Source: SLFT01 sp964493075 | Lineage (GTDB): Bacteria; Hydrogenedentota; Hydrogenedentia; Hydrogenedentales; CAITNO01 | Assembly: GCA_964493075.1 (NCBI GenBank) | Contig: CAZBNU010000100.1 | Span: 1-13,665 of the forward strand | Direction of reading: 5' to 3' | DNA: 13,665 bases | Part shown: positions 1 through 6,051 of the stretch, piece by piece | How the letters are laid out: each line of letters begins with the position of its first letter | Numbering within the stretch: position 1 is the stretch's first letter | The notes under the pieces: generated by a model | What the model was told of the DNA's origin: nothing | What the model saw: the letters and a program-made list of their open reading frames with translations, nothing else | Databases searched by the model: none | Made by a program: the position numbers and the translations under genes

Positions 1-1
1 C

Positions 2-49
2 GGTTCTCCAGCAGCGCACCTCTACGAGATTCGCGTTTACAATAATTAA
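2..49 (+). CDS. C-terminal end of an upstream protein, possibly a discoidin-like domain (partial)
   Basis: Reading from base 2 gives GSPAAHLYEIRVYNN and then a TAA stop at 47-49. The ending LYEIRVYNN resembles the last beta strand of F5/8 type C (discoidin) carbohydrate-binding domains, which often finish with a similar LYEIRVY-type string at the extreme C-terminus. Only 15 residues are visible and the start lies outside the window, so the parent protein cannot be named. A secreted glycan-active protein would suit the neighbourhood. A GC hairpin at 67-84 follows the stop. The call rests on one short motif and could be chance. Confidence 0.4.
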   Translation, partial: GSPAAHLYEIRVYNN

Positions 50-66
50 CGCGGGCAGTTGTCGGT

Positions 67-84
67 GCCGACGAGGACGTCGGC
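67..84. terminator. GC-rich hairpin downstream of the 2-49 gene end
   Basis: The arms gccgac (67-72) and gtcggc (79-84) are exact reverse complements around a 6-nt loop (gaggac). The hairpin lies 18 bases after the stop of the upstream gene. No T-run follows at once; the nearest is at 144-151. It could be part of a weak or factor-assisted terminator, or a dispersed intergenic repeat. The pairing is seen directly and the role is inferred. Confidence 0.35.
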
Positions 85-143
85 GTTCCCAGGACGTGCT
101 CATTTTTGCTACGAAATGGCGTGAATACGGAACAGAATGACGC

Positions 144-203
144 TTTTTTTTGACTTTTTGGTGCGTTTTTTGACGTTTTTGAACGTTTCTGAACGTTTTT
201 TTT
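144..203. repeat. Six helically phased T-tracts (predicted bent DNA)
   Basis: Runs of 3 to 8 T begin at 144, 155, 166, 176, 186 and 196, so the spacing is 11, 11, 10, 10 and 10 bp. They are built on a degenerate unit close to gaacgttttt. A- or T-tracts repeated in phase with the helical turn are the classic arrangement for intrinsic DNA curvature. The tract at 186-188 is only three T long and is the weakest. Possible roles are nucleoid-protein binding or a structural spacer between transcription units. Confidence 0.7.
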
Positions 204-224
204 GAGGCTGATTTTGGCGTGAGG

Positions 225-269
225 CACACTATGTGGTGCTGCATACCATGTGTGGCACAATATAGTGTG
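225..269. repeat. 8-bp inverted repeat with a 29-nt spacer
   Basis: cacactat at 225-232 is the exact reverse complement of atagtgtg at 262-269. The interior holds further short self-complementary words such as ccatgtgtgg. It could be a protein-binding dyad or a remnant of an element end. The arms are short, so chance in an AT-rich stretch cannot be excluded. Confidence 0.4.
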
Positions 270-292
270 TTTTTCTTGCTACGTTCATACAC

Positions 293-432
293 AGGATCCA
301 CTAAGGACACGGACGGACACGGACAGACACGGACAGACACAGGTTCCACTAAGGACACGAAGAGCACTAAGAAACTGGACGGACACAGGATCCACTGAGG
401 ACACGAACGGACATAGGTTCCACTAAGGGCAC
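293..432. repeat. Degenerate direct repeats (18 bp x4) with 10-bp and 9-bp tandem units
   Basis: Four copies of aggWtccactRaggRcac begin at 293, 341, 387 and 415. Between the first two, the 10-bp unit ggacRgacac runs in tandem three times (311-340). After the fourth copy, actaagggc-like 9-mers repeat. The spacing between copies is irregular (48, 46, 28), so this is not a CRISPR array. One more exact ggacagacac lies at 6011-6020, upstream of another gene. The pattern looks like slipped or expanded intergenic repeat DNA. Confidence 0.7.
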
Positions 433-562
433 TAAGGGCACTAATATACTGGACGGCGATGAAATCTTGGAGGTGCATGACACTTTTCCTTTTTGAATTA
501 TAGTTCTCCGTATATTCGTGGGCGGTGTTTGCGTGGGTTTTGGTTTTGGCCTTTGGTAGTAT

Positions 563-587
563 GGGTGAAAGGGTGCTATGGGGTGGG
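563..587 (+). repeat. G-quadruplex motif
   Basis: The + strand reads G3-N5-G3-N6-G4-N1-G3, with G-runs at 563-565, 571-573, 580-583 and 585-587. This fits the common G3+N1-7 rule for a three-tetrad quadruplex. A second, weaker G-rich cluster follows at 620-639 (GGGGG, GG, GG, GG, GGG). Both lie in an intergenic stretch, 260-290 bp before the next start codon. Confidence 0.55.
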
Positions 588-668
588 CTGGAGGTAGACG
601 AGTGCGTTTACTTTTTTTTGGGGGAGGTGGTAGGAAGGGTGGACGAAATAAAATTTCAAGAGCAAGTG

Positions 669-693
669 CGTTACGAAATCCAATTTCGTAACG
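669..693. repeat. Perfect 11-bp palindrome with a 3-nt loop
   Basis: cgttacgaaat (669-679) pairs exactly with atttcgtaacg (683-693) around the loop cca. It could be a REP-like element or an operator-like dyad. As a transcript it would make an 11-bp stem, but no T-run follows. Nine-bp tandem repeats begin 9 bases downstream. Confidence 0.6.
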
Positions 694-702
694 AGCAGGC
701 AC

Positions 703-729
703 AAGGGACACAAGGGACATAAGGGACAT
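703..729. repeat. 9-bp tandem repeat, three units
   Basis: aagggacac (703-711) is followed by aagggacat twice (712-720 and 721-729), and a fourth copy starts with aag at 730. This is a simple tandem array next to the palindrome at 669-693. It resembles the actaagggc units near 421-440 and is probably part of the same repeat family. Confidence 0.6.
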
Positions 730-756
730 AAGAAACACACATCTGATTTCTGTTAC

Positions 757-784
757 CTGATACTGTTGCACAAAATAGTATAAT
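757..784 (+). promoter_or_regulatory. Possible sigma70-type promoter for the gene at 849
   Basis: A perfect TATAAT box lies at 779-784. The best-placed -35 candidate is CTGATA (757-762, four of six matches) with a 16-nt spacer. A closer TTGCAC (766-771) is only 7 nt away and cannot serve as a -35 box. Transcription would start near 791, giving a leader of about 58 nt. Confidence 0.35.
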
Positions 785-848
785 CAGAAAAGCAGCTTAT
801 TTTGCATTCGGATACCAGCACAGTAAAAATGAAGGAGATATTAGGAAT

Positions 849-1793
849 ATGATACTGTCCAGACGCAATTTTATACTCGCATCGGCGGGGACTGCTTTGA
901 TGGGTGGTCTTACTGCTGTTGCGGAAACAGGAGATGCCGCAATGAAAAAGTCGGTTCGTCTTGGCGCGCCGGTTTTTGAGAAAGCAAACGACCCGGAGGC
1001 ATTGGCGCAGGCGCACAGGAATCTGCAATACGGCGCTGCGTATTGTCCTAATGTGAAGACAACGGATACGGACATGATCAAGGCGTATGCCGATGCCTTT
1101 GCAAAACAGGATGTCGTCATTGCGGAAGTGGGCCGGTGGTGCAATATGATGGAGGCGGATGCGGATAAGCGCAAGGTTAATATGGACAATGTGACCGACG
1201 GCCTTGCCCTTGCGGAAGCCATTGGCGCACGGTGTTGCGTGAACATAGCCGGGTCATTTAACACGGAATCCTGGTTCGGGCCGCATCCGAAGAATCTGAC
1301 CCATGATTTTTTTGATGCGGCTGTTGAAAATGCGCGCAAGGTGGTGGATGCGGTGAATCCGAAGCGCGCCAAGTTCGCGTATGAGATGATGGGCTGGAGT
1401 TATCCGGACAGTGCGGACTCCTACCTGAAACTCGTGAAGGCGATTGACCGGGAGGGGTTCGGGGTACATCTTGATCCCTGTAATGCCATCAATTCACCGG
1501 AGCGTTTTTACCGCAATACCGAGTTGCTCAATGAATGTTTCGATAAACTGGGGCCGTATATTGTGAGTTGCCACGCGAAAGACCTGACCTGGGACATAGA
1601 GATGAATGTCCATTTTCGGGAAGTAATTCCCGGTACGGGGACATTGGATTACACTACTTTCCTGAAACGGCTTGCGGCATTACCGCAGCAGCCGCCGTTG
1701 ATGGTGGAGCATCTCGCTGATGCCGAGGAGTATGATGCCGCGCGAAAGTACATACTTGGTTTGGGCTCTGAAATCGGCGTGTCTTTCGCTTGA
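849..1793 (+). CDS. Tat-exported sugar phosphate isomerase/epimerase-like TIM-barrel protein
   Basis: This 314-aa protein looks like the AP endonuclease family 2 / sugar phosphate isomerase-epimerase superfamily (xylose isomerase-like TIM barrel). Members isomerise or epimerise sugars using a divalent metal, and some act on 3-keto sugars. Candidate metal ligands are E179 (YEMMGW), D209 (HLDPCNA), H242 (CHAKD) and E287 (VEHL), matching the usual Glu-Asp-His-Glu order. The N-terminus has a twin-arginine motif, SRRNFI (residues 4-9), then a hydrophobic stretch and an Ala-rich end near 30, so export by Tat is likely. That is unusual, because most family members are cytosolic. The start at 849 is supported by aaggag at 832-837, 11 nt upstream. 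It is the first of three same-strand genes for exported proteins. The exact substrate is unknown. Confidence 0.85.
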   Translation: MILSRRNFILASAGTALMGGLTAVAETGDAAMKKSVRLGAPVFEKANDPEALAQAHRNLQYGAAYCPNVKTTDTDMIKAYADAFAKQDVVIAEVGRWCNMMEADADKRKVNMDNVTDGLALAEAIGARCCVNIAGSFNTESWFGPHPKNLTHDFFDAAVENARKVVDAVNPKRAKFAYEMMGWSYPDSADSYLKLVKAIDREGFGVHLDPCNAINSPERFYRNTELLNECFDKLGPYIVSCHAKDLTWDIEMNVHFREVIPGTGTLDYTTFLKRLAALPQQPPLMVEHLADAEEYDAARKYILGLGSEIGVSFA

Positions 1794-1816
1794 CACTGCC
1801 CCCATAATCATACCTT

Positions 1817-1846
1817 TTGTCTTGCACGCGGGGTTTTCCCTATAAT
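1817..1846 (+). promoter_or_regulatory. Sigma70-type promoter for the ThuA-like gene
   Basis: TTGTCT (1817-1822) and a perfect TATAAT (1841-1846) are 18 nt apart, inside the 120-bp gap after the isomerase-like gene. The start would fall near 1853 and leave a leader of about 60 nt. A better-looking TTGCAC (1822-1827) is only 13 nt from the -10 box. The promoter suggests the ThuA-like gene can be expressed independently of the gene before it. Confidence 0.5.
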
Positions 1847-1913
1847 CTCTCTCTTGTTACTTATGTTTACCGGTTTCGTTGACCAATGACTACAACTAAA
1901 AGGAAATTTCACG

Positions 1914-2675
1914 ATGAAAACACTCTATCTGGCAACTGCTGTTTGTGTATTCACGGCTTGCCTGGCTGTCCCGGGATACGCTGAAGATGCCAAGGAAACA
2001 GCGAAGCGCTGTGTTGTGGTCTGGTCGGAAGGCACAGCGGGAACAGACATCTACCCCAACGACATCAATGGCGCCGTTGCCGAAGGACTGGCACCGCTGG
2101 AGGGTTGGGAAGTGGTTGTTGCAGGCATAGACGACCCGGAACAGGGGCTTCCTGATGAATTGCTCAATCGGGCTGATGTCCTGATTTGGTGGGGACACAA
2201 GAAGCACGGCATCGTGAGAAGAAAACTCGTGGAAAAAGTTGTAAACCGCGTCAAAGAAGAAGGCATGGGCTTTATTTCACTGCATTCCGCCCACTACGCA
2301 AAACCCAACAGGGTGCTTATGGATTCGCCGTGTTCCTGGGGCGCCTATGTGGTAGATGCCACCACACTCAATGTTACCGTGACCGACCCGGACCATCCCA
2401 TCGCAAAAGGAGTGAAGGACTTCACTATCGCCCATGATGAGCGCTACAGTGAACCCTATGCCGTGCCGGAACCGGAGGCAGTGCCCTTTGAGGGTGTGCA
2501 TATCCTGAAAGACGGCACAGAAGACCCGTCCCGCATCGGCTTGTGCTGGACCATTGGCAAGGGTAAGTTTTTCTACTTCCAGGCAGGACATGAAACGAAT
2601 CCCGTATTCTTCGACGAAAACGTGCGCCAGATCATGCGCAACGCTGTTGAGTGGGCAGCGCCGGAAGCCAAATAA
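1914..2675 (+). CDS. Secreted ThuA-domain protein (trehalose-utilisation type)
   Basis: This 253-aa protein belongs to the ThuA family, which has a class I glutamine amidotransferase-like fold and is linked to 3-keto-sugar and trehalose use through rhizobial ThuA/ThuB. Visible family landmarks are VVVWSEG (34-40), VLIWWGHKKH (89-98), GFISLHSAH (119-127), DHPIAKGV (160-167), DERY (175-178), GHETNP (225-230) and VRQIMRNAVEW (237-247), so the domain is complete. A Sec signal peptide (MKTLYLATAVCVFTACLAV) ends with a probable cut after GYA (about residue 23). A Cys at 16 gives a weak lipobox-like look but has no proper spacing. The start is backed by aaagga at 1899-1904, 9 nt upstream. The biochemical role of secreted ThuA proteins is poorly known; a role on oxidised sugars is inferred from family and context. 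Confidence 0.88.
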   Translation: MKTLYLATAVCVFTACLAVPGYAEDAKETAKRCVVVWSEGTAGTDIYPNDINGAVAEGLAPLEGWEVVVAGIDDPEQGLPDELLNRADVLIWWGHKKHGIVRRKLVEKVVNRVKEEGMGFISLHSAHYAKPNRVLMDSPCSWGAYVVDATTLNVTVTDPDHPIAKGVKDFTIAHDERYSEPYAVPEPEAVPFEGVHILKDGTEDPSRIGLCWTIGKGKFFYFQAGHETNPVFFDENVRQIMRNAVEWAAPEAK

Positions 2676-2693
2676 AAGCGTCGTTCGCACCAC

Positions 2694-2774
2694 GGCAGCG
2701 TATTGTAGCGTACATGGTGGGTTCCATTGCTCTTCACCCACCCTACAGTACATAGGCAGCGTATCGTACATGGT
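2694..2774. repeat. Hairpin flanked by 20-bp direct repeats (REP/MITE-like element)
   Basis: ggcagcgtat+cgtacatggt occurs intact at 2755-2774 and, split by a 5-nt insert (tgtag, 2704-2708), at 2694-2718. Between and overlapping them is a hairpin with arms ggtgggt (2716-2722) and acccacc (2736-2742), followed by ctac. Hairpins of the form ggtgggtt...acccaccctac are a widespread class of dispersed intergenic repeat in bacteria, by my recollection. The second copy ends inside an ATG (2770) that is in frame with the next gene. Confidence 0.55.
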
Positions 2775-2781
2775 AAGACTT

Positions 2782-4401
2782 ATGAAAACAGACAATAACA
2801 GACTGACAATGAAGCGGCGCACCTTCCTGCAAATGGGCGCAGCGTTAAGCGTTGGCGTTCAGACCGGCTGGCCGTTTTCAGTCGCTGGTGCGGCCGACTC
2901 ACGGAAGCGCAAATTTCATGCGAGTTTGTCCATTCAGGCGCTTGAGGAAAATCCCGAGCTGTTGCCCACGGTTACACGGGCAGGTATTGATGCGGTGTGG
3001 GTAGCGGCCTTTCTTCAAGGCACATGGCACTACCCTCCCGAAACCGTTGCGCTCTGGAAAAAACGGATCGAGGATGCAGGCCTGGCCATGCATCACATTA
3101 CGGTGCCGCTGGGTCACCCTTCATTCACCGAAGCCGCGCCTGATTACATGGATGGCACGCACTATCTGCCCTGGCAGGCGGGCATGCGGCCCGATGGCAG
3201 ACGCTACCACGGTGTCTGTGTGCATCCTCCTGGGGCGGAAGTAAATGCCGAAGCGGTAAGCGCCCTTTACAAGGCCGCGCCGGGCACCATTTTTCTTGAC
3301 GACGACTTTCGCCTTGCCCCCTCGCCCCATGACATTGGCGGTTGTTTCTGTGAAAAACATCGTGAGGCGTTTTTGAAGAAGCATGGCTATTCCGCAGCAC
3401 AATGGGATGAACTGATTGATGCGGTAAACCAGAGGTCGCTAACACCATTGGTGCGGGCATGGCTGGAAGATGCGTGCGACGAATTAACGGCATGTTTTCG
3501 TGCGCAGCAGCAAGTAGTGCCTGAGGGCGCTCTCGGCATCATGATCATGTACTTCGGTTCGGAGAAAGCGGGAATTCGTTTGTCAGACTATACCGAGGTG
3601 CCCGTGCGGGTAGGAGAACTCATGTTCAATGATGCCTCTTTCGCACCCGTCAAGGGTAAAACGGATGAACTGTTCAGCGCACTGTTCCATCGCCGCTTCG
3701 CGCGGCCCGAAAATGCGTACAGTGAAACAACCGCGTGGCCCCCTGACGGTCTGTCTGCGAAAAATCTCGCAGCAAAATTTGCTGTGTCCACCATTGCCGA
3801 TGTGCGCAACACCATGTTGATGAGCGGCATCACCCCTTATCCGCTTGATTATTGGGATACCCTTGCTGCGGCAATAAAGATTCATGCGCCGATGCACGAA
3901 CGTCTCGCGGGACATGCATTACGAGGCCCCTACAAGCATTATTGGGGCGAGCGCAGCCGGTGGGTGGGCGACTCAAATCCATTCAGCCTATTCATGGCAA
4001 CTGGCGTTCCCTTCGAGGTCACGGATGTAATTGCCGAAGATGGCTGCACATTCCTTTCTGATGCCGATGCGCGTGCAGTGGCTGATGGCGCACTAAAGAC
4101 AAATGGCAGCATGTTGCTGCATCGCGATAACGCCGGAGCGAAAACAGAAGCGACACGTCCTGTAGTTGAATCGCTTGACGCCCTGTTCGCACTCAAGCAT
4201 GAACTGCTACCAAGTTTTGGCAATGTACCCTACGTGGCGGAAGAACTGCCCGTGGTCTGTGCGTGGTATCCCACTGCTGGAACAGTGGCACTATGGAATT
4301 TGTCTGAACAGCAGCAGCGGTTCACAACGGTTTTCAAGGACAAGCAGTACCCCGTGGATGTTGCGCCGCTGGGCATGGCGCTGCTGGAAAATCTCGGTTA
4401 A
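2782..4401 (+). CDS. Tat-exported protein of unknown function, possible glycoside hydrolase-like TIM barrel
   Basis: I do not recognise a characterised family with certainty. From 2782 the protein has 539 residues and begins with a Tat signal: KRRTFL at 11-16, a hydrophobic core, and a likely cut after AGAA near residue 38. The body starts with beta/alpha-type sequence (GIDAVWVAAFLQG, 68-80) and carries an acidic cluster, IFLDDDFRLA (170-179). Next come a CFCEKHREAF segment (188-197) and a possible second acidic residue, E315, in AYSETTAWPP. Two acidic residues at strand ends and the overall order recall GH42-type or hypothetical hydrolase barrels, but this is inference. The start is uncertain: 2770, 2782 and 2809 are all in frame and none has a strong ribosome-binding site. 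2782 gives the most usual Tat n-region. The frame is also open upstream to 2554, but that part overlaps the ThuA-like gene. Confidence 0.75.
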   Translation: MKTDNNRLTMKRRTFLQMGAALSVGVQTGWPFSVAGAADSRKRKFHASLSIQALEENPELLPTVTRAGIDAVWVAAFLQGTWHYPPETVALWKKRIEDAGLAMHHITVPLGHPSFTEAAPDYMDGTHYLPWQAGMRPDGRRYHGVCVHPPGAEVNAEAVSALYKAAPGTIFLDDDFRLAPSPHDIGGCFCEKHREAFLKKHGYSAAQWDELIDAVNQRSLTPLVRAWLEDACDELTACFRAQQQVVPEGALGIMIMYFGSEKAGIRLSDYTEVPVRVGELMFNDASFAPVKGKTDELFSALFHRRFARPENAYSETTAWPPDGLSAKNLAAKFAVSTIADVRNTMLMSGITPYPLDYWDTLAAAIKIHAPMHERLAGHALRGPYKHYWGERSRWVGDSNPFSLFMATGVPFEVTDVIAEDGCTFLSDADARAVADGALKTNGSMLLHRDNAGAKTEATRPVVESLDALFALKHELLPSFGNVPYVAEELPVVCAWYPTAGTVALWNLSEQQQRFTTVFKDKQYPVDVAPLGMALLENLG

Positions 4402-4426
4402 GTACAGCACTATGGCATTAACGTAA

Positions 4427-4458
4427 AAAGGCCGGAGCCTTGAAGGACTCCGGCCTTT
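4427..4458. terminator. Bidirectional intrinsic terminator between convergent genes
   Basis: aaaggccggag (4427-4437) pairs perfectly with ctccggccttt (4448-4458), and cct/agg pairs extend the stem around a tga loop with one bulged A. On the + strand the stem ends in TTT followed by AATTATTT. On the - strand it ends in TTTTT. It sits 25 bases after the + strand gene ending at 4401 and 30 bases past the stop of the - strand RRM gene, so it serves both. Confidence 0.9.
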
Positions 4459-4488
4459 AATTATTTAACAGGGGAATTGCGCGGTATA

Positions 4489-4815
4489 TTAATAACGACC
4501 GCGACCACCACCACCGCCGCCGCCGTAGCCGCCGCGACCGCCGCCACGACCACCGCCGCCGCTGGGACGGTCTTCACGGGGACGTGCTTCATTTACAGTA
4601 ATCGTGCGTCCGTCCATCTCGGTGCCGTTCAGCTTTTCAATGGCTTCACGGGCGCTGCTGTCGTCACTCATTTCGACGAAAGCAAATCCCTTCGAACGTC
4701 CTGAATCACGGTCACTGATCACGTTTGCCGAGGTGACTTCACCAAAGGCGCCAAACGCTTCGCGCAAATCGTCGCCGGAGGTGCTGTAGGCAAGGTTGCC
4801 AACATATACATTCAT
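4489..4815 (-). CDS. Glycine-rich RRM RNA-binding protein
   Basis: This 108-aa protein is one RNA-recognition motif plus a Gly/Arg-rich tail. RNP-2 is VYVGNL (3-8) and RNP-1 is KGFAFVEM (42-49), with the key aromatic residues Y4, F44 and F46 in place. The fold ends near residue 80. The tail (about 86-108) is almost only Gly, Arg and Tyr, as in cold-induced Rbp proteins of cyanobacteria and many other bacteria. Such proteins bind single-stranded RNA in the cytoplasm and often respond to cold. A ribosome-binding site (aaagga, complement of 4825-4830) lies 9 nt before the ATG. A promoter about 190 bp upstream implies a long leader, a feature also known from cold-shock mRNAs. The neighbour upstream on the same strand is a pseudouridine synthase. 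Confidence 0.95.
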   Translation of the reverse strand: MNVYVGNLAYSTSGDDLREAFGAFGEVTSANVISDRDSGRSKGFAFVEMSDDSSAREAIEKLNGTEMDGRTITVNEARPREDRPSGGGGRGGGRGGYGGGGGGGRGRY

Positions 4816-5123
4816 AACTCTTCATCCTTTTTGCCATGACTTTTTCAAATATCGAGAGTATGTCATGGCAACAGACCACTTCGATGTGCGCCTCACTTGA
4901 GACGACAAAAAATACACAAAAAACTTTCGGGATTGCAGCGACATAACGTGAGTCCAGCACCGCATCCGCAGAAATAAAAAACTTCATAAAAATACAGAAA
5001 CGACATTATACCAACAGTACATGGAACTTTGCAAACTAATTTCACTGCACATTTCAGGAAAGGAATGCAACGCCCGCACGGCGAGGTGCAGCAATCCCAA
5101 GAGTTACATACCGGAAAGGATCG
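4816..5123 (-). other. Intergenic region with the RRM gene leader
   Basis: These 308 bp hold the probable promoter (5005-5034) and a leader of about 180 nt for the - strand RRM gene. An 82-codon - strand frame (4739-4987) starts near the predicted transcript start, but it has no ribosome-binding site, is Cys-rich and runs out of frame into the RRM gene, so I do not call it. No clear terminator for the pseudouridine synthase gene ending at 5124 is visible. Confidence 0.5.
5005..5034 (-). promoter_or_regulatory. Sigma70-type promoter for the RRM gene
   Basis: On the - strand, TTGCAA (complement of 5029-5034) is followed after 18 nt by a perfect TATAAT (complement of 5005-5010). Transcription would start near 4998, so the mRNA carries an untranslated leader of about 180 nt before the start codon at 4815. 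Confidence 0.55.
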
Positions 5124-5849
5124 TTACTCCTTTGTTTTAAGGGCAGAGATGGGGACGCCGCCCACCAGATTGCTAAAAAATCCCGGAACTCCTGTCTCGA
5201 ATGCAAGGGGCCTGCCATTGTAGGGATGGGTCAACGACAGCGAGTACGCGTGAAGCGCGAGGCGTTTATGCTCCCTGATTTTCCTGCCATATTTTTCGTC
5301 GCCTACAATTGGATGGCCCATCCCGGCCAGGTGTGCACGAATCTGGTTCTTCCTGCCGGTGAGTAGGTTAATTTCCAGCAGGCTGAATTCTTCCGCCTCT
5401 TTGAGCACCCGATAGGCGGTGTGGGACAATTTCCCTTTTTGGGGGTCGCTGGTGGAATACATGATATGGGCCTTGTTCTCTGCCAGATAGGAGGAGATGG
5501 TTCCTTCCTGCTCCCTCACTTTTCCATGTACCACGGCGAGGTATCGTTTCTCTGTTTCTGCCCAATGCTCTTGCAGATATTCCTTGGCTTCACTGGATTT
5601 GGCGAAGACAATAATGCCTGAAACATCCCGGTCCAGCCGATGCACAATAAAGATGCGGTTACGGCTTTTGGGATCGCCTTTGCGGACATATTCCATCAGC
5701 CGGTAATAGGCCGTCTGGGTTTGTTTTTTGTCCGTCGCAATGGTCAGCAGACCGGGGACCTTGTCCACGACAATGATATCCCTGTCTTCATAGAGCAGTG
5801 TGAGCCCCTGGGGCTGATGCCGCTTGCTGCAGTTGAATGGTATTGACAT
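5124..5849 (-). CDS. RluA-family RNA pseudouridine synthase
   Basis: This 241-aa enzyme converts uridine to pseudouridine in rRNA or tRNA. The catalytic motif HRLD (70-73, with D73 as the nucleophilic aspartate) continues as HRLDRDVSGIIVFAKS. The second hallmark, GRKNQIRAHL (165-174), is followed by HPIVGDEKYG (179-188). The core opens with the typical LLYEDRDIIVVDKVPGLLT (18-36). There is no N-terminal S4 domain, so it is RluA-like in size rather than RluC/RluD-like. The target position cannot be told from sequence. A weak aagg (complement of 5857-5860) lies 7 nt before the ATG. It is divergent from the acyltransferase gene and 308 bp upstream of the RRM gene on the same strand. Confidence 0.95.
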   Translation of the reverse strand: MSIPFNCSKRHQPQGLTLLYEDRDIIVVDKVPGLLTIATDKKQTQTAYYRLMEYVRKGDPKSRNRIFIVHRLDRDVSGIIVFAKSSEAKEYLQEHWAETEKRYLAVVHGKVREQEGTISSYLAENKAHIMYSTSDPQKGKLSHTAYRVLKEAEEFSLLEINLLTGRKNQIRAHLAGMGHPIVGDEKYGRKIREHKRLALHAYSLSLTHPYNGRPLAFETGVPGFFSNLVGGVPISALKTKE

Positions 5850-6037
5850 GATAGCGCCTTATTGCCTGAAAGAAGCAGGTCGCAGGTGTGTGCAACGCCC
5901 ACACCAGGACATCTCGCCATTTTAATGAATGCCGCACCTCACTGCAATATCCTGACAGAACGGACAGGGCTTTTATGAATTGATCTCCCCAAGTGCTACA
6001 ATGAAGTCAAGGACAGACACCCACACACACTTCAATC

Positions 6038-6042
6038 AAGGA
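6038..6042 (+). promoter_or_regulatory. Ribosome-binding site that sets the start at 6052
   Basis: aagga lies 9 nt before ATG 6052. The longest open frame begins at 5980, but no such site precedes that ATG, and the extra 24 residues (MISPSATMKSR...) are not family-like. The later start is preferred. Confidence 0.7.
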
Positions 6043-6051
6043 TATAGTTGC

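Larger units (their letters stand above)
50..848. other. Gene-free, repeat-rich intergenic stretch of about 800 bp
   Basis: I see no credible gene here. The reading frames that stay open (for example - strand 367-771 and + strand 525-722) translate to low-complexity Pro/Lys/Leu or Gly/Val strings that only reflect the repeats and the G-rich strand bias, and they lack ribosome-binding sites. In order the stretch holds a GC hairpin (67-84), phased T-tracts (144-203), an inverted repeat (225-269), four copies of an 18-bp degenerate repeat with interleaved 10-bp tandem units (293-432), a G-quadruplex motif (563-587), a perfect 11-bp palindrome (669-693), three 9-bp tandem units (703-729) and the promoter and ribosome-binding site of the next gene. 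Confidence 0.75.

Noticed and set aside
293..432. CRISPR-like array
   Set aside because: Copies are imperfect, spacing is irregular (48, 46, 28), the intervals are themselves repeats, and no cas gene is near.
525..722. 65-codon + strand open frame
   Set aside because: It is open only because the strand is G/T-rich; it ends in the palindrome and 9-bp repeats and has no ribosome-binding site.
367..771. 134-codon - strand open frame in the repeat-rich spacer
   Set aside because: It is low-complexity (Pro/Lys/Leu/Ser), mirrors the direct repeats, has no ribosome-binding site and resembles no protein family.
766..784. TTGCAC plus TATAAT as a promoter at 766-784, and the similar pair at 1822-1846
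   Set aside because: The spacers are 7 and 13 nt, too short for sigma70. Other -35 candidates were used instead.
2554..2781. Longer N-terminus for the gene called at 2782
   Set aside because: It would overlap the ThuA-like gene by more than 100 bases and bury the Tat signal about 85 residues into the protein.
4739..4987. 82-codon - strand open frame upstream of the RRM gene
   Set aside because: No ribosome-binding site, Cys-rich odd composition, and its end is an out-of-frame reading of the RRM gene.
5980..6051. Earlier start for the acyltransferase
   Set aside because: No ribosome-binding site at 5980, whereas aagga precedes 6052 at 9 nt and the family-like sequence begins there.
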